Shown here piece by piece: positions 1-9,562 of a DNA stretch of 64,000 nt. How positions within the stretch are numbered: the first letter of the stretch is position 1; every line of letters begins with the position of its first letter. Made by a program: the position numbers and the translations under genes. Source of the stretch: Lachnospiraceae bacterium (GTDB lineage: Bacteria > Bacillota > Clostridia > Lachnospirales > Lachnospiraceae). Where the stretch lies: positions 1 through 64,000 of the forward strand of contig SVFL01000013.1 in NCBI GenBank assembly GCA_015056885.1, read 5' to 3'. The notes under the pieces are model-generated. The model did no database searches and was not told where the DNA came from. It saw nothing but the letters and a program-made list of their open reading frames with translations.

Positions 1-146
1 GGAGTAATCCCTTCAGTAGATGAGGATAATGAAGAAGGTAATTGAATCAAAAGGTATAATCAGCTACTGGTACAAAAATCAAAATCCCTTCTTCTTAAAA
101 TGTCCTTGACAAGGGGTACACTTTATATGCAAAGGCTGATGGTATA
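1..146. other. Left edge, no intact gene
   Basis: No complete gene is visible. The frame of the following giant ORF stays open back to a TAA at 96-98 and reads like ordinary protein upstream of its first ATG (an ...LYAKADG... segment at 123-143), but it has no start codon there. A 26-codon ORF at 29-109 has a weak GAGG upstream and no recognisable product. A TTGACA at 106-111 and a TATAAT at 143-148 are 31 bases apart, too far for one sigma-A promoter. The stretch probably holds remnants of an upstream gene or the disrupted beginning of the giant gene. Confidence 0.5.
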
Positions 147-3100
147 ATGTATACTCCGAAGGTGAACCTTAATGGGACTGATATATATATGGATGGTTAT
201 GACACATATATTGTAGATGGAACAAATTCTGGTACTACGGCTGTTTATTATTATGATAATAATGGCAATCAGGTGTATGTAAATCCAAACGGTGCAGCTG
301 GTGATGATTTGAGCGAGTACAAAATTTATAGTAATGGTGAGACATATAATGCTTTGTCGGGTGATGTGAATATCGAAATGACAGGTGGTTCTGTTGGCTC
401 TATTGTAATAGGATATTATATTTATGGAAGCGGAAATGACAGAACAAATGTGAATGTAAACATATCCGGTGGAAGTTGTGGATGTGTTGAAAAAGCTGCG
501 CATTATGGAAATTCTTGGGTTTTTTCCGAGCAGATAGTTCCGATGAATCAGGAATTGACAGGTTACGTTACAAAAACAGATTCCGGTTGGGTTGCTCATG
601 GGGATGCAATTATTCCGGAAGGAAAAACGGTAACAGTGGGAGAGGGAGAAGTATTCCAGATTGAATCGGGAGCTACATTAACAAATAACGGTACTATTGT
701 GAATAATGGTACTATAAATACCTATGCTCCTCTAAACGTTACTGTAACAGGAAATGGAACTGTTGTACGAAATGCAATATGTATCAATGATACAGCAAGT
801 TCGATTACAGTATATAAAGATGGCGAAGAATACCCTGCCCAGACAGAGGTAGTTGATGGTAAAACATATATATATGTTCCTGCAGGTGAAATCAAGGTAG
901 ATATGGATGGAGACGTATATTATGCAAAGTATTCTGCCGAAGCTGGTGAATTTGAACCTGAAAGCGAACCGAAAGGTGTTACAGACTTTACCAACATGCC
1001 AACGGAGATAAAAGCAAATGAACCTTTTACCCTTTCTGCCGGGATGGTTGATGAATGGTTTAACACAACAGTTACTTACGCAATTCTAGACGATGGTGGT
1101 ACAGATGCTGTATTAGACGGAAATGTTCTGACTGCGTATGGGGCAGGAACAATTCAAGTAACTGTTACAGCTAAGGATACATATGATTATACATTCTCTA
1201 AAACATATGAAATAGTTGTAGCATATACACCTGTAAGCGATATAGAAACTATACCATCTCGCATTTCTGTAGGTATCAACTACAATCTGGAGGGCTATGC
1301 AGTAACAAACAATGATGCAACCTATAAGACGGTTGAATGGTCTGTAGTAAATGCAAACGGAACAGGTGCTACAATTACAGATAATGTTATTAAGGCAACC
1401 TCTGCAGGAACAGCAGTGATCAGAGCAACGGTAAGAAATGGTCAGGCTTATGGTGAAGATTATCATAAAGAATATACTATTGAATTTTATGAAACAGATG
1501 AAATCAGTGTTGCTAATGGAAGTATTACTATTTCCAAGAAGGACGAGAATACAGTAACCATAACCGGAGGTGGATTGGTAGAGGCTAAAGAGTATCCGAT
1601 GGATGAGTATATTACCATCATAGGCACTACTGATAGCAATACGATTACAATTTCGGAAGGTACTACTGCAAATGTAATACTTTCAAATGTTTCTATCAGT
1701 TCCTCAAATACACCGATTGATATTCAAAGTGGTGCTACCCTGAACCTTACTTTGTTGGGAGAGAATACATTAACTTCTGCGGATAAAAAAGCAGCATTGC
1801 ATGTACCGTCAGGCGCAAAACTTGTTATCACAGATGAATCAACAGGAAGTCTGAATGCAACAGGTGGTCATCGGGCTGCAGGCATTGGTGGCAATCATGA
1901 GGAAAATAGTGGCGATGTAGAGATTCACGGTGGTACAATAACTGCAAAATCCCCTTATCAATCGGATGTAGGTGGTGCCGGCATAGGAGGCGGTTATGGC
2001 GGAAGTAATGGCAGTGTTACTATAACCGGAGGGTATGTTAACGCATCTTCAGCAAATGGTGGCGCTGGTATTGGTGCCGGATATGGATGGAGCCGCAACG
2101 GAGGTAAAGTTACAATAACGGGAGGGACTGTTATTGCAAATGGTGTGGGTCAGGGCACTCGCCATGGAGCAGGTATTGGAGGCGGACATAATAATGGAGA
2201 CGGCGGAAACGTTGTAATCACTGGCGGAAATGTACAAGCTATAGCTGGTGATGGCGCAGAAGCGATTGGAAAAGGAAATGGTTCGGGTTCTTCTGGTACC
2301 TTGAAAGACTCAGCCGGAAATGATATTTCACTTATAGAAATTACGTTGGATGGTGTTTCTGATAAAACTTCTGTAACAAATATTGTGATAGATGGTAGTA
2401 CCTATGGTAGCAAAGATGTAGTGACAATTGGTGATAAGTTGTATTTGTATTTACCAGCCGATACTATGCCGACATCTGTTACAGCAGGTGGCAATACTTA
2501 TATTTGTAATGTAGATGGCACATTTTATCAGGAACATAACTGGGTAGACGCTACTTGCTTTTCACCAAAGCATTGTACTCAGTGCGAAATAACAGAAGGT
2601 ATAGCACTTTCTCATAATTATGAAAATGGAGTTTGTACATATTGCGGTATGGATGAAAATGGAGTATTCCATATTAAGACAGCAGAACAGCTTGTAGCTT
2701 TCGCACAGTATGTCGAATTGGGAAACAAAGACGCAGACGCAGTATTAGACGCAGATATTGATATGACAGGTGTGGCTTGGACGCCGATTTGTCAAACAGT
2801 ATCTTTCCACGATACCGCAGCAACCGACACAGGATACAGCGGAACATTTGACGGTAACGGTCATACTATTTCAAATCTTACCGTAACAGGCATATCGGGT
2901 GGTACATATTCGTATGGACTTTTTGGTACGGTAAGCGGTACAGTTGAAAACCTCGGTATGGTGAATTACACCTATACTATGGGTAGTGCACCTGATGCAA
3001 GAGCCGGCTCTATTGCTGGTCAGGTATTGACAGGCGGTACTATCACAAATTGTTATTCCGTAGGACATACCGTTAAAACTAATGGCAATATTGCAGGTGG

Positions 3101-6100
3101 TATTGCAGGATGTAATTACGGCGGTACAATCAGTAACTGCTATGCGATTAGTTCTTCGATTGATGAAAGCATTACAGGACATGGAGACCGCTGGGGCGGT
3201 GTAGTTGGTGACTGTCAGAAAGATGATGGTACATCTGGTGGTACTGTGTCAAATTGCTATACCAATGATACACGAGTAGTAAGCTCGCAGAGTGGAAATG
3301 CAACCATTACAAGTTGTGCAGTAATGGACGATGCTGCCTTTGCAAGCGGTGAGATTACATATCTCTTAAATGGTTCTTCAAGCGGAAATGTGACTTGGTA
3401 TCAGACATTGGAAACAGATACCTATCCTGTGCTGGATAGCGAACATGATAAGGTATATTCTGTATTCAAGTGCAATGGAACAACACCGGTTTATCGTAAT
3501 ATCAATGAGAATGAACCGCATACAGATGAAAATCCTGTTGATGGTAAATGTGATGTATGTGGCATTACTGTGCATACACACGAATGGACTTATACTGCAA
3601 ACGACGATACAATCACAGCGGTTTGTGGTGCGGCTGATTGTCCTTTAAACGGAGCAGCAAAAACAATCGTAATTTCTGCATCCGATAAGAACTATGACGG
3701 CATAGCGGTAGTGGCAACTGTCGAAAATAATGTTGACACAACGGATTACAGCTCATTAATCGTATATAAGGACAGTACGGGAACGGAAGTTGATGGGGCT
3801 ATAAATGTAGGTGTTTACACTGCAAATCTTACGATTGTAAATGAGGATGACTCAACTGCAACAGCAAGTTGTCAGTTTAAAATTACAAAGGCAACGTCAA
3901 CAGCAGAAATGTTCACATATACAGCCCCTAAAAACCTTGTCTATGACGGGAATGTAAAGTCAGCAGATGTTACAATAGCAGATAACATAACAGGTATGGG
4001 TGAAATCACCAACGTCAAGTATTATCAGGACGATACAGAGGTTGCGCCTATAAATGTTGGCACATATACTGTAAAAATTGATGTGGCAGAGGGTGATAAC
4101 TATACTGATATTGTAGGTCTTGAAATCGGTACTTTTGAGATTACGAAGGCAGACGCAGCCATTACATGGGATGACCAGTCTGTTGCGAGTACCGGTGAGG
4201 AAGCAGTTATTACGGCACCTACACTTGAATTTTTTGGAAATGATAATCCGGAAGTGGAGCTGACATACTCATATAAAGCACAGGGTGATGCAGAGTATAC
4301 CACCGGACTTCCTACTGCATGCGGAATATATGATGTAAAGGTAAATGTGTCTGCAACTGATAATTATAATGCAGTAGAAGATACCATGACACTGACCATT
4401 ACCTGTACAGATGCAGATAACAATGGAATTTGTGACCATTGTGGTTCCTATGATGAACCAGAACGTGTAGATGAATATTATCATATTGCAAATGCCGGTA
4501 ATTTGATGTGGTTTGCCCAGCAGGTAAATGAAGGAAAGACTACTATCAACGCAATGCTTACAGCGGATATTGATATGAAAGATATCGACTGGACGACTAT
4601 GAGTAGCTTTGCAGGTACATTAGATGGTAATGGACATACGATTTTATATTTGTGTGCAGATGAAAGCGACGGAGATGACGATATTGCAGATGGAAGCAGA
4701 TGTGGATTGTTCCAGACATTGTCAGTAGGAGGTACAGTTACCAATCTTACAATATCAGGAGCACAATTGTGGTCTGCTCACAGTGCAGGTGCAATTGCAG
4801 CTGTAAACAATGGTACAATTTCAAAGTGTATTGTGAAAGATTCATCAATAATGCTTGGACAAAGTCATGGTCTTGCGGCTATAGCAGGAACAAATACCGG
4901 AACTGTTACGGATTGCGGAGCAGTGAATTGTTTCTTGCAGAGAAGATATGGTGCTGCAAATAGTAGCACTTATGCAATAGGTGCTGTTGTAGAGGATAAT
5001 AGTGGTACAGTAAGCAACTGTTTCAGTTATGGATGTAGATTTAGCAATTCTCCGAATATATATGCAGTTGTTGAAAGCGGTAATACTCCTGTTAATTGCT
5101 ATTATTATACAGATGCCACAGTATCAGATACAGTAGCAACATCAAAGACAGCAGAAGCGTTTGCAAGCGGTGAGGTTGCATATCTCTTAAACGGTTCTTC
5201 AAGCGAAAATGTGACTTGGTATCAGAAATTGTTAACAGATACATATCCTGTGCTTGATAGCAAACATGGTATAGTATATTCTGTATTCAAGTGTGATGGA
5301 ACAACACCAGCCGGATATAGCAATGAGAATAAGAATGAACCTCATGTGGATGAGGCTTTGGATGGAGTGTGTGATGCCTGCCAGGCAAGATTTGCCTACA
5401 AGGTAGCAGCGTCATCAAAGCTCCTTGGCAAAGGTACTTCTGTAGCAGATATTTCCATGAATCCGGTGAATGGTTATGTCAAATCAGGGGAGAGCATAAC
5501 CGTAACGGCACAGGATAAGTTGGAATTTGTAGGCTGGTATCTGCCTTCAGATATGAATGAGGCATATCAGATTAAAGAAGGCAGAACCGCTCTGTCCACA
5601 GAACTTACCTATACTTTCGTTCCGAGTGAAGATGTAACACTGGTTGCGGTGTACGATAAACATACTCCCACCATTACGGTTGGTACGGCTTCCTATGCTA
5701 AGTTGTGGGGGGATGAGAACTTTAAGCTTGATGTCTCACACAATAACAGTGATGCTGATGCAGCTTTGACCTATTCATCAAGTGATGAGGATGTTGCAAC
5801 TGTAGATACCAATGGTATTGTTACCATAAAAGGTATAGGTCAGGCAACCCTTACAGTGTCCATGGCAGAAAGCACTAATTATTATGCTGCGGTGGATAAA
5901 ACCATTGCTGTAACGGTGAACAAGGCGACTGCACCGACTTTAGCAAATGCCAGCATGACCTATATTTATGCACAAAGTAAGACAGGCGAAAACGTAACGA
6001 TTAAAGGCATTCCCGGAGATTGTGGCAAAGCAACCTATCGCATATCTTCCGTAGAAGATGACAGCGAGATGCTTGCAAATGTGTCAGTAGCTGACGGTAC

Positions 6101-8972
6101 CGTTACCTATGATGTGAAAGCTCTTGACAGCTACAATGAGAGCGATTCCGCAACCATAAAAGTGGAAGTGGAAATGGAGCATTATGAAACGGCAATCTAT
6201 ACCCTTACAATCAGCAGAACAGATAAGCTGGTGCAGGAAATCAGTGCAGAGAATGTTACTCTGACCTATGGCGGTAATGGCACCGATATCAGTGTTGTAG
6301 GAGCGAAAACTCCCCTTACTTATACCGTGATGGAGGATTCTGTTGAGAATGGTGATGTGATTACTGTAGATGCAGACGGTAAGGTTAACATTGCAAATGC
6401 AGGAACCGCTAAGGTGAAGATTATAGCGGAAGAATCAGATGTTTATGCAGGTGCATTTTGTGAGATTATTGTTACAGTAACAAAGGCGGAACTGATTGTT
6501 GCCGGAGTTTCTGTACAGGGCAGAGTATATGATGGCACCAATACAGTACAGATTACCGGTGTGACCTTGAATGGTGTGGTGGCTGGAGATGAGGTTGCGG
6601 TAAATGTAGAGAAGCTTACCGGTACTTTAAGTGATAAGGTAGCAGGTGAATATACATCTGTGACTTTGCCGGAACTTACTTTAACAGGCGCTGATGCAGA
6701 CAATTATGTTTTGACCCAGCCCACGGAGGCGGTTTCTACACAGGTAACCATTTCCAAGGCGAAAGCAGTTATCACAACGAAGTACGATTCCTACACAAGG
6801 ATTTACAATGACCCTGCCTTCTCCATTGCAGGCGACATTACAACGGTAGGTGAGTCTGCACTGGTGTACAGTGTGTCTGACGGTGTGGATGCAGAGGGTA
6901 AAGCGAAAGCGGCATCTGAAATCGTTACCGTATCCAAGGATGGTGTGGTGACTGTTGCGGGTAGCGGCAGCGTGAAGGTTTCCCTGAATATGGCAGAGTC
7001 TGCCAATTATGAGGCGGCCGAGACGAAGACTATTACCATTCAGGTACTGGCATGGGATGATGCTTCCAGAGACGGTTTCTTTGTGAAAGCTGTGAGCACA
7101 GAGAAGTATACCGGCAAGGCCATTAAGCCTGAGCCGGAGGTTTGGGATGGTAATGGAGAGCTTTGTCTGGAAAAGGGACGCGACTATACCATTTCTTACA
7201 AGAATAACAAGAATGCTTACACCCTGAAGGAGGGAGAGGAAGGCTTCAACGCCAAGAAGGCTCCCACCATGATTATCAAGGGTAAGGGCAATTATGACCA
7301 GAAGCTGACTGTATACTTTACCATTCAGCCCAGAGATATCGCTAATCTGACAGATACAAGTATTGAGGCCGACGATATTCTGGTTGAGGCAAATGGCAAG
7401 GTGCAGAAGAAGTCTCCAGTGATTAAGGTAAATGGTAAGAAACTGGGTAAGAATGACTTTACGGTGACTTATCCTGCATTGGAGGATGCAACTCTTTCTG
7501 CTGTTGCATACAAGGAGCCGGGCATTTATCCCGTTGTTATCACAGGTAAGGGCAATTATACCGGAAGCAGAGCTGTGAATCTGATTGTGGCAGCCAAGGG
7601 CACCAGTCTTGCCAAGGCAAGTATCGCTAAGATTCCTGCACAGGAGTTTGATGGTGTGAACGCAGTGGAACTTGACGATACCGAGCTGGTTGTGACTGCG
7701 AAGATAAACGGCAAGAAAGAGACTTTGAAAAAGGGCGTTCACTACACGGTAGAATATGCCAACAACAAGGCAGTAGGTACGGCAACCGTGACCGTGAAAG
7801 CGATCGAAGAAAGCGGATTTGCAGGCTTTAAGAAGGCAACCTTTAAGGTGAACGGTACATCCATCGCTAAGGCAACAGTAGAGGGTGTTGAGAATCGTGT
7901 TTATAGCGGAAGTGCGCAGAAACTGGCGCTGAAGATAACTGCGTCTGTTAAGGATGTAGCCACAGGAGCAGTGCAGGATGTTATTCTGACAGAAGGTACT
8001 GACTATAAGGTGGCTTACTCCAAGAATACGAATGTAGGTACTGCTACGGTTACCATCACAGGTATGGGCAGGTACACCGGCACCATCAAGAAATCCTTTA
8101 AGATTACAGCGGCAGATATGGCCGATATCGTTACTGCTAAGGATGGTCAGCTGACAGCCAAGTATGTAAAGGGCGGTGCAAAGCCTTCTCTGAACCTTGT
8201 ATTTAATGGCAAGAAATTAACTGAGGGCAGAGATTACACCGTGACTTATAAGAACAACAAAGCTGTTTATACTGCCAAGGCAGGAGAGAACGGTTATGAT
8301 GCCAAGAAGGCACCTGCTGTTACCATCAAGGGTAAGGGCAACTTTGCAGGTAGTGTAAGTCGTACTTATACCATTACAGGCAGAAGTCTTGCTGATACAG
8401 ATGTGGCAGTAACCATGAGTGTTGCAGACAAGGCTGTATCTGATAAGAAGGGCGGCTATATCAGCAAGGTAGTGATTACCGATGCTGATGGCACGGTGTT
8501 GAAAGAGGGTACAGATTATAGCGCACCTGTTTACACCATGGTAAACGAAAAGGGTGAGACTGTGACCCTGACCAAGGAGGATACTGCTCCTGTGGGAAGT
8601 GTCATCACCGTATCCGTTACCGGACTGGGGGCTTACGAGGATGCAGAAGGTAAGCTGCTGGCTACAACCTATCGCATCACTGCGAAGGACTTTGCCAAGG
8701 TAAAGGTAGCAGGTATTCAGAAGAAGTACACCGGCAAGGCAGTGGAGCTGACCGCGGCAGACTTTGTAAATGAGGACGGTTCCAGCAAGGTGACTATCGG
8801 TGGCGAGAGTCTTGTATATGGCAAGGACTTCGAGATTGTGCCCGGAAGCTACAAGGACAACGTGAAGAAAGGTACTGCAACCGTAACCATCAGAGGCTGT
8901 GGTGAGTACGGAGGCACTAAGACCGTGAAGTTCAGCGTTGGCGCAAGAAGCTTGTGGTTCTGGTGGCTGTAA
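147..8972 (+). CDS. Giant Ig-like/GLUG surface protein, 5' end doubtful
   Basis: A 2941-residue mosaic of modules typical of secreted Clostridia surface proteins. Visible in order: bacterial Ig-like segments (about 285-460); a glycine-rich AGIGGG/VTITGG repeat block (about 570-715); CxxC motifs spaced through the protein (CTQC, CTYCG, CDVCG, CDHCG, CDAC); two GLUG-type blocks (about 840-1070 and 1440-1685); MBG-like domains (about 1170-1420); an InlB-like repeat (about 1750-1840) and another Ig-like domain; a YDG-type domain (about 2110-2205); and tandem modules of roughly 80-100 residues with the KGKGNY/ITGKGNY motif to the end. It ends in LWFWWL with no LPXTG anchor. No signal peptide follows the first ATG, that ATG has only a weak AAAGG 11 bases upstream, and the frame is open further back, so the 5' end may be truncated or frameshifted. 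Adhesion or cell-wall function is inferred from the modules only. Confidence 0.75.
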   Translation: MYTPKVNLNGTDIYMDGYDTYIVDGTNSGTTAVYYYDNNGNQVYVNPNGAAGDDLSEYKIYSNGETYNALSGDVNIEMTGGSVGSIVIGYYIYGSGNDRTNVNVNISGGSCGCVEKAAHYGNSWVFSEQIVPMNQELTGYVTKTDSGWVAHGDAIIPEGKTVTVGEGEVFQIESGATLTNNGTIVNNGTINTYAPLNVTVTGNGTVVRNAICINDTASSITVYKDGEEYPAQTEVVDGKTYIYVPAGEIKVDMDGDVYYAKYSAEAGEFEPESEPKGVTDFTNMPTEIKANEPFTLSAGMVDEWFNTTVTYAILDDGGTDAVLDGNVLTAYGAGTIQVTVTAKDTYDYTFSKTYEIVVAYTPVSDIETIPSRISVGINYNLEGYAVTNNDATYKTVEWSVVNANGTGATITDNVIKATSAGTAVIRATVRNGQAYGEDYHKEYTIEFYETDEISVANGSITISKKDENTVTITGGGLVEAKEYPMDEYITIIGTTDSNTITISEGTTANVILSNVSISSSNTPIDIQSGATLNLTLLGENTLTSADKKAALHVPSGAKLVITDESTGSLNATGGHRAAGIGGNHEENSGDVEIHGGTITAKSPYQSDVGGAGIGGGYGGSNGSVTITGGYVNASSANGGAGIGAGYGWSRNGGKVTITGGTVIANGVGQGTRHGAGIGGGHNNGDGGNVVITGGNVQAIAGDGAEAIGKGNGSGSSGTLKDSAGNDISLIEITLDGVSDKTSVTNIVIDGSTYGSKDVVTIGDKLYLYLPADTMPTSVTAGGNTYICNVDGTFYQEHNWVDATCFSPKHCTQCEITEGIALSHNYENGVCTYCGMDENGVFHIKTAEQLVAFAQYVELGNKDADAVLDADIDMTGVAWTPICQTVSFHDTAATDTGYSGTFDGNGHTISNLTVTGISGGTYSYGLFGTVSGTVENLGMVNYTYTMGSAPDARAGSIAGQVLTGGTITNCYSVGHTVKTNGNIAGGIAGCNYGGTISNCYAISSSIDESITGHGDRWGGVVGDCQKDDGTSGGTVSNCYTNDTRVVSSQSGNATITSCAVMDDAAFASGEITYLLNGSSSGNVTWYQTLETDTYPVLDSEHDKVYSVFKCNGTTPVYRNINENEPHTDENPVDGKCDVCGITVHTHEWTYTANDDTITAVCGAADCPLNGAAKTIVISASDKNYDGIAVVATVENNVDTTDYSSLIVYKDSTGTEVDGAINVGVYTANLTIVNEDDSTATASCQFKITKATSTAEMFTYTAPKNLVYDGNVKSADVTIADNITGMGEITNVKYYQDDTEVAPINVGTYTVKIDVAEGDNYTDIVGLEIGTFEITKADAAITWDDQSVASTGEEAVITAPTLEFFGNDNPEVELTYSYKAQGDAEYTTGLPTACGIYDVKVNVSATDNYNAVEDTMTLTITCTDADNNGICDHCGSYDEPERVDEYYHIANAGNLMWFAQQVNEGKTTINAMLTADIDMKDIDWTTMSSFAGTLDGNGHTILYLCADESDGDDDIADGSRCGLFQTLSVGGTVTNLTISGAQLWSAHSAGAIAAVNNGTISKCIVKDSSIMLGQSHGLAAIAGTNTGTVTDCGAVNCFLQRRYGAANSSTYAIGAVVEDNSGTVSNCFSYGCRFSNSPNIYAVVESGNTPVNCYYYTDATVSDTVATSKTAEAFASGEVAYLLNGSSSENVTWYQKLLTDTYPVLDSKHGIVYSVFKCDGTTPAGYSNENKNEPHVDEALDGVCDACQARFAYKVAASSKLLGKGTSVADISMNPVNGYVKSGESITVTAQDKLEFVGWYLPSDMNEAYQIKEGRTALSTELTYTFVPSEDVTLVAVYDKHTPTITVGTASYAKLWGDENFKLDVSHNNSDADAALTYSSSDEDVATVDTNGIVTIKGIGQATLTVSMAESTNYYAAVDKTIAVTVNKATAPTLANASMTYIYAQSKTGENVTIKGIPGDCGKATYRISSVEDDSEMLANVSVADGTVTYDVKALDSYNESDSATIKVEVEMEHYETAIYTLTISRTDKLVQEISAENVTLTYGGNGTDISVVGAKTPLTYTVMEDSVENGDVITVDADGKVNIANAGTAKVKIIAEESDVYAGAFCEIIVTVTKAELIVAGVSVQGRVYDGTNTVQITGVTLNGVVAGDEVAVNVEKLTGTLSDKVAGEYTSVTLPELTLTGADADNYVLTQPTEAVSTQVTISKAKAVITTKYDSYTRIYNDPAFSIAGDITTVGESALVYSVSDGVDAEGKAKAASEIVTVSKDGVVTVAGSGSVKVSLNMAESANYEAAETKTITIQVLAWDDASRDGFFVKAVSTEKYTGKAIKPEPEVWDGNGELCLEKGRDYTISYKNNKNAYTLKEGEEGFNAKKAPTMIIKGKGNYDQKLTVYFTIQPRDIANLTDTSIEADDILVEANGKVQKKSPVIKVNGKKLGKNDFTVTYPALEDATLSAVAYKEPGIYPVVITGKGNYTGSRAVNLIVAAKGTSLAKASIAKIPAQEFDGVNAVELDDTELVVTAKINGKKETLKKGVHYTVEYANNKAVGTATVTVKAIEESGFAGFKKATFKVNGTSIAKATVEGVENRVYSGSAQKLALKITASVKDVATGAVQDVILTEGTDYKVAYSKNTNVGTATVTITGMGRYTGTIKKSFKITAADMADIVTAKDGQLTAKYVKGGAKPSLNLVFNGKKLTEGRDYTVTYKNNKAVYTAKAGENGYDAKKAPAVTIKGKGNFAGSVSRTYTITGRSLADTDVAVTMSVADKAVSDKKGGYISKVVITDADGTVLKEGTDYSAPVYTMVNEKGETVTLTKEDTAPVGSVITVSVTGLGAYEDAEGKLLATTYRITAKDFAKVKVAGIQKKYTGKAVELTAADFVNEDGSSKVTIGGESLVYGKDFEIVPGSYKDNVKKGTATVTIRGCGEYGGTKTVKFSVGARSLWFWWL
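3340..5308 (+). repeat. Direct duplication of about 148 bp inside the giant gene
   Basis: The segment at 3340-3487 recurs at about 5160-5308 with high DNA identity. Both encode a FASGE..YLLNGSSS..NVTWYQ segment followed by TYPVLDS and YSVFKC.GTTP. Each copy closes a GLUG-type block and leads into a CDxC motif, so the repeated unit is probably GLUG block plus linker plus CxxC element. The given coordinates span from the first copy to the end of the second. The pair is a likely site for homologous contraction or expansion. Confidence 0.75.
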
Positions 8973-9031
8973 TCAGCTGGTAATGAAATGAGTTTGCTTA
9001 TTTCCTCCTACTAAATCATATATATAAATGG

Positions 9032-9089
9032 CAAAAGCCCTGTATGGGCTCAGGTTATATGGACCTGGGCCTCGCAGGGCTTTTGTATT
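9032..9089 (+). terminator. Intrinsic terminator after the giant gene
   Basis: The arms CAAAAGCCCTG (9032-9042) and CAGGGCTTTTG (9075-9085) pair perfectly. A second stem inside them pairs GCTCAGGT with ACCTGGGC (one wobble), giving one long hairpin followed by a T-rich tail. Confidence 0.85.
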
Positions 9090-9468
9090 TGTAATTATAG
9101 TTTGAATATATTAGGGATAGAGAGTTGCATCGTCGTAGGGGCATATACAGAAAAAATGTTCTGTAATACCCCGAAAATGCGAATTTGCGTATTTAAACAA
9201 TCAATATAATGACAAAAACACAACAAACTGTTAAAAATATAGAAGTTATATGCGATATAATGATAATAATGGAGAAAATGGGGTATGAGAGCCGGATTTT
9301 TTTCTATATGCCCCCAGTATATGCAAAGAGACTCCGGCGGATGTTTGTGCCATGATGTATAAAGGCTCTGGCGGACATCGATGTCTCAGGGGTAGTGCCC
9401 TCAGCGAAATATCTCTGGAATGAGTTTTCCATAAGGAAAGTGTGTTTTCTGTGATTTATATTTTCTAC
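9090..9468. other. AT-rich intergenic stretch, no gene seen
   Basis: No supported coding region. The longest plus-strand reading is a 25-codon ORF at 9285 without a ribosome site. The yceD and rpmF genes that commonly precede plsX in relatives are not present here; the giant surface gene occupies that position. Confidence 0.5.
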
Positions 9469-9497
9469 TTGATTTTTGTAAATGGGTTTAGTATAGT
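9469..9497 (+). promoter_or_regulatory. Promoter of plsX operon
   Basis: TTGATT (9469-9474), a 17-bp spacer and TATAGT (9492-9497) fit a sigma-A promoter about 65 bases upstream of plsX. Confidence 0.65.
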
Positions 9498-9562
9498 AGA
9501 AAAAGAGTGTGAGGATATAGCGTAAGAATAGAAATTCTTCACCGGACGGAAAGGAAGAAAAG

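Noticed and set aside
106..148. TTGACA and TATAAT near the left edge
   Set aside because: Spacing of 31 bases is incompatible with a sigma-A promoter.
6681..7742. 353-codon ORF on the minus strand
   Set aside because: Lies opposite the repetitive C-terminal part of the giant gene, has no ribosome site or recognisable domain; a shadow of biased codon use.
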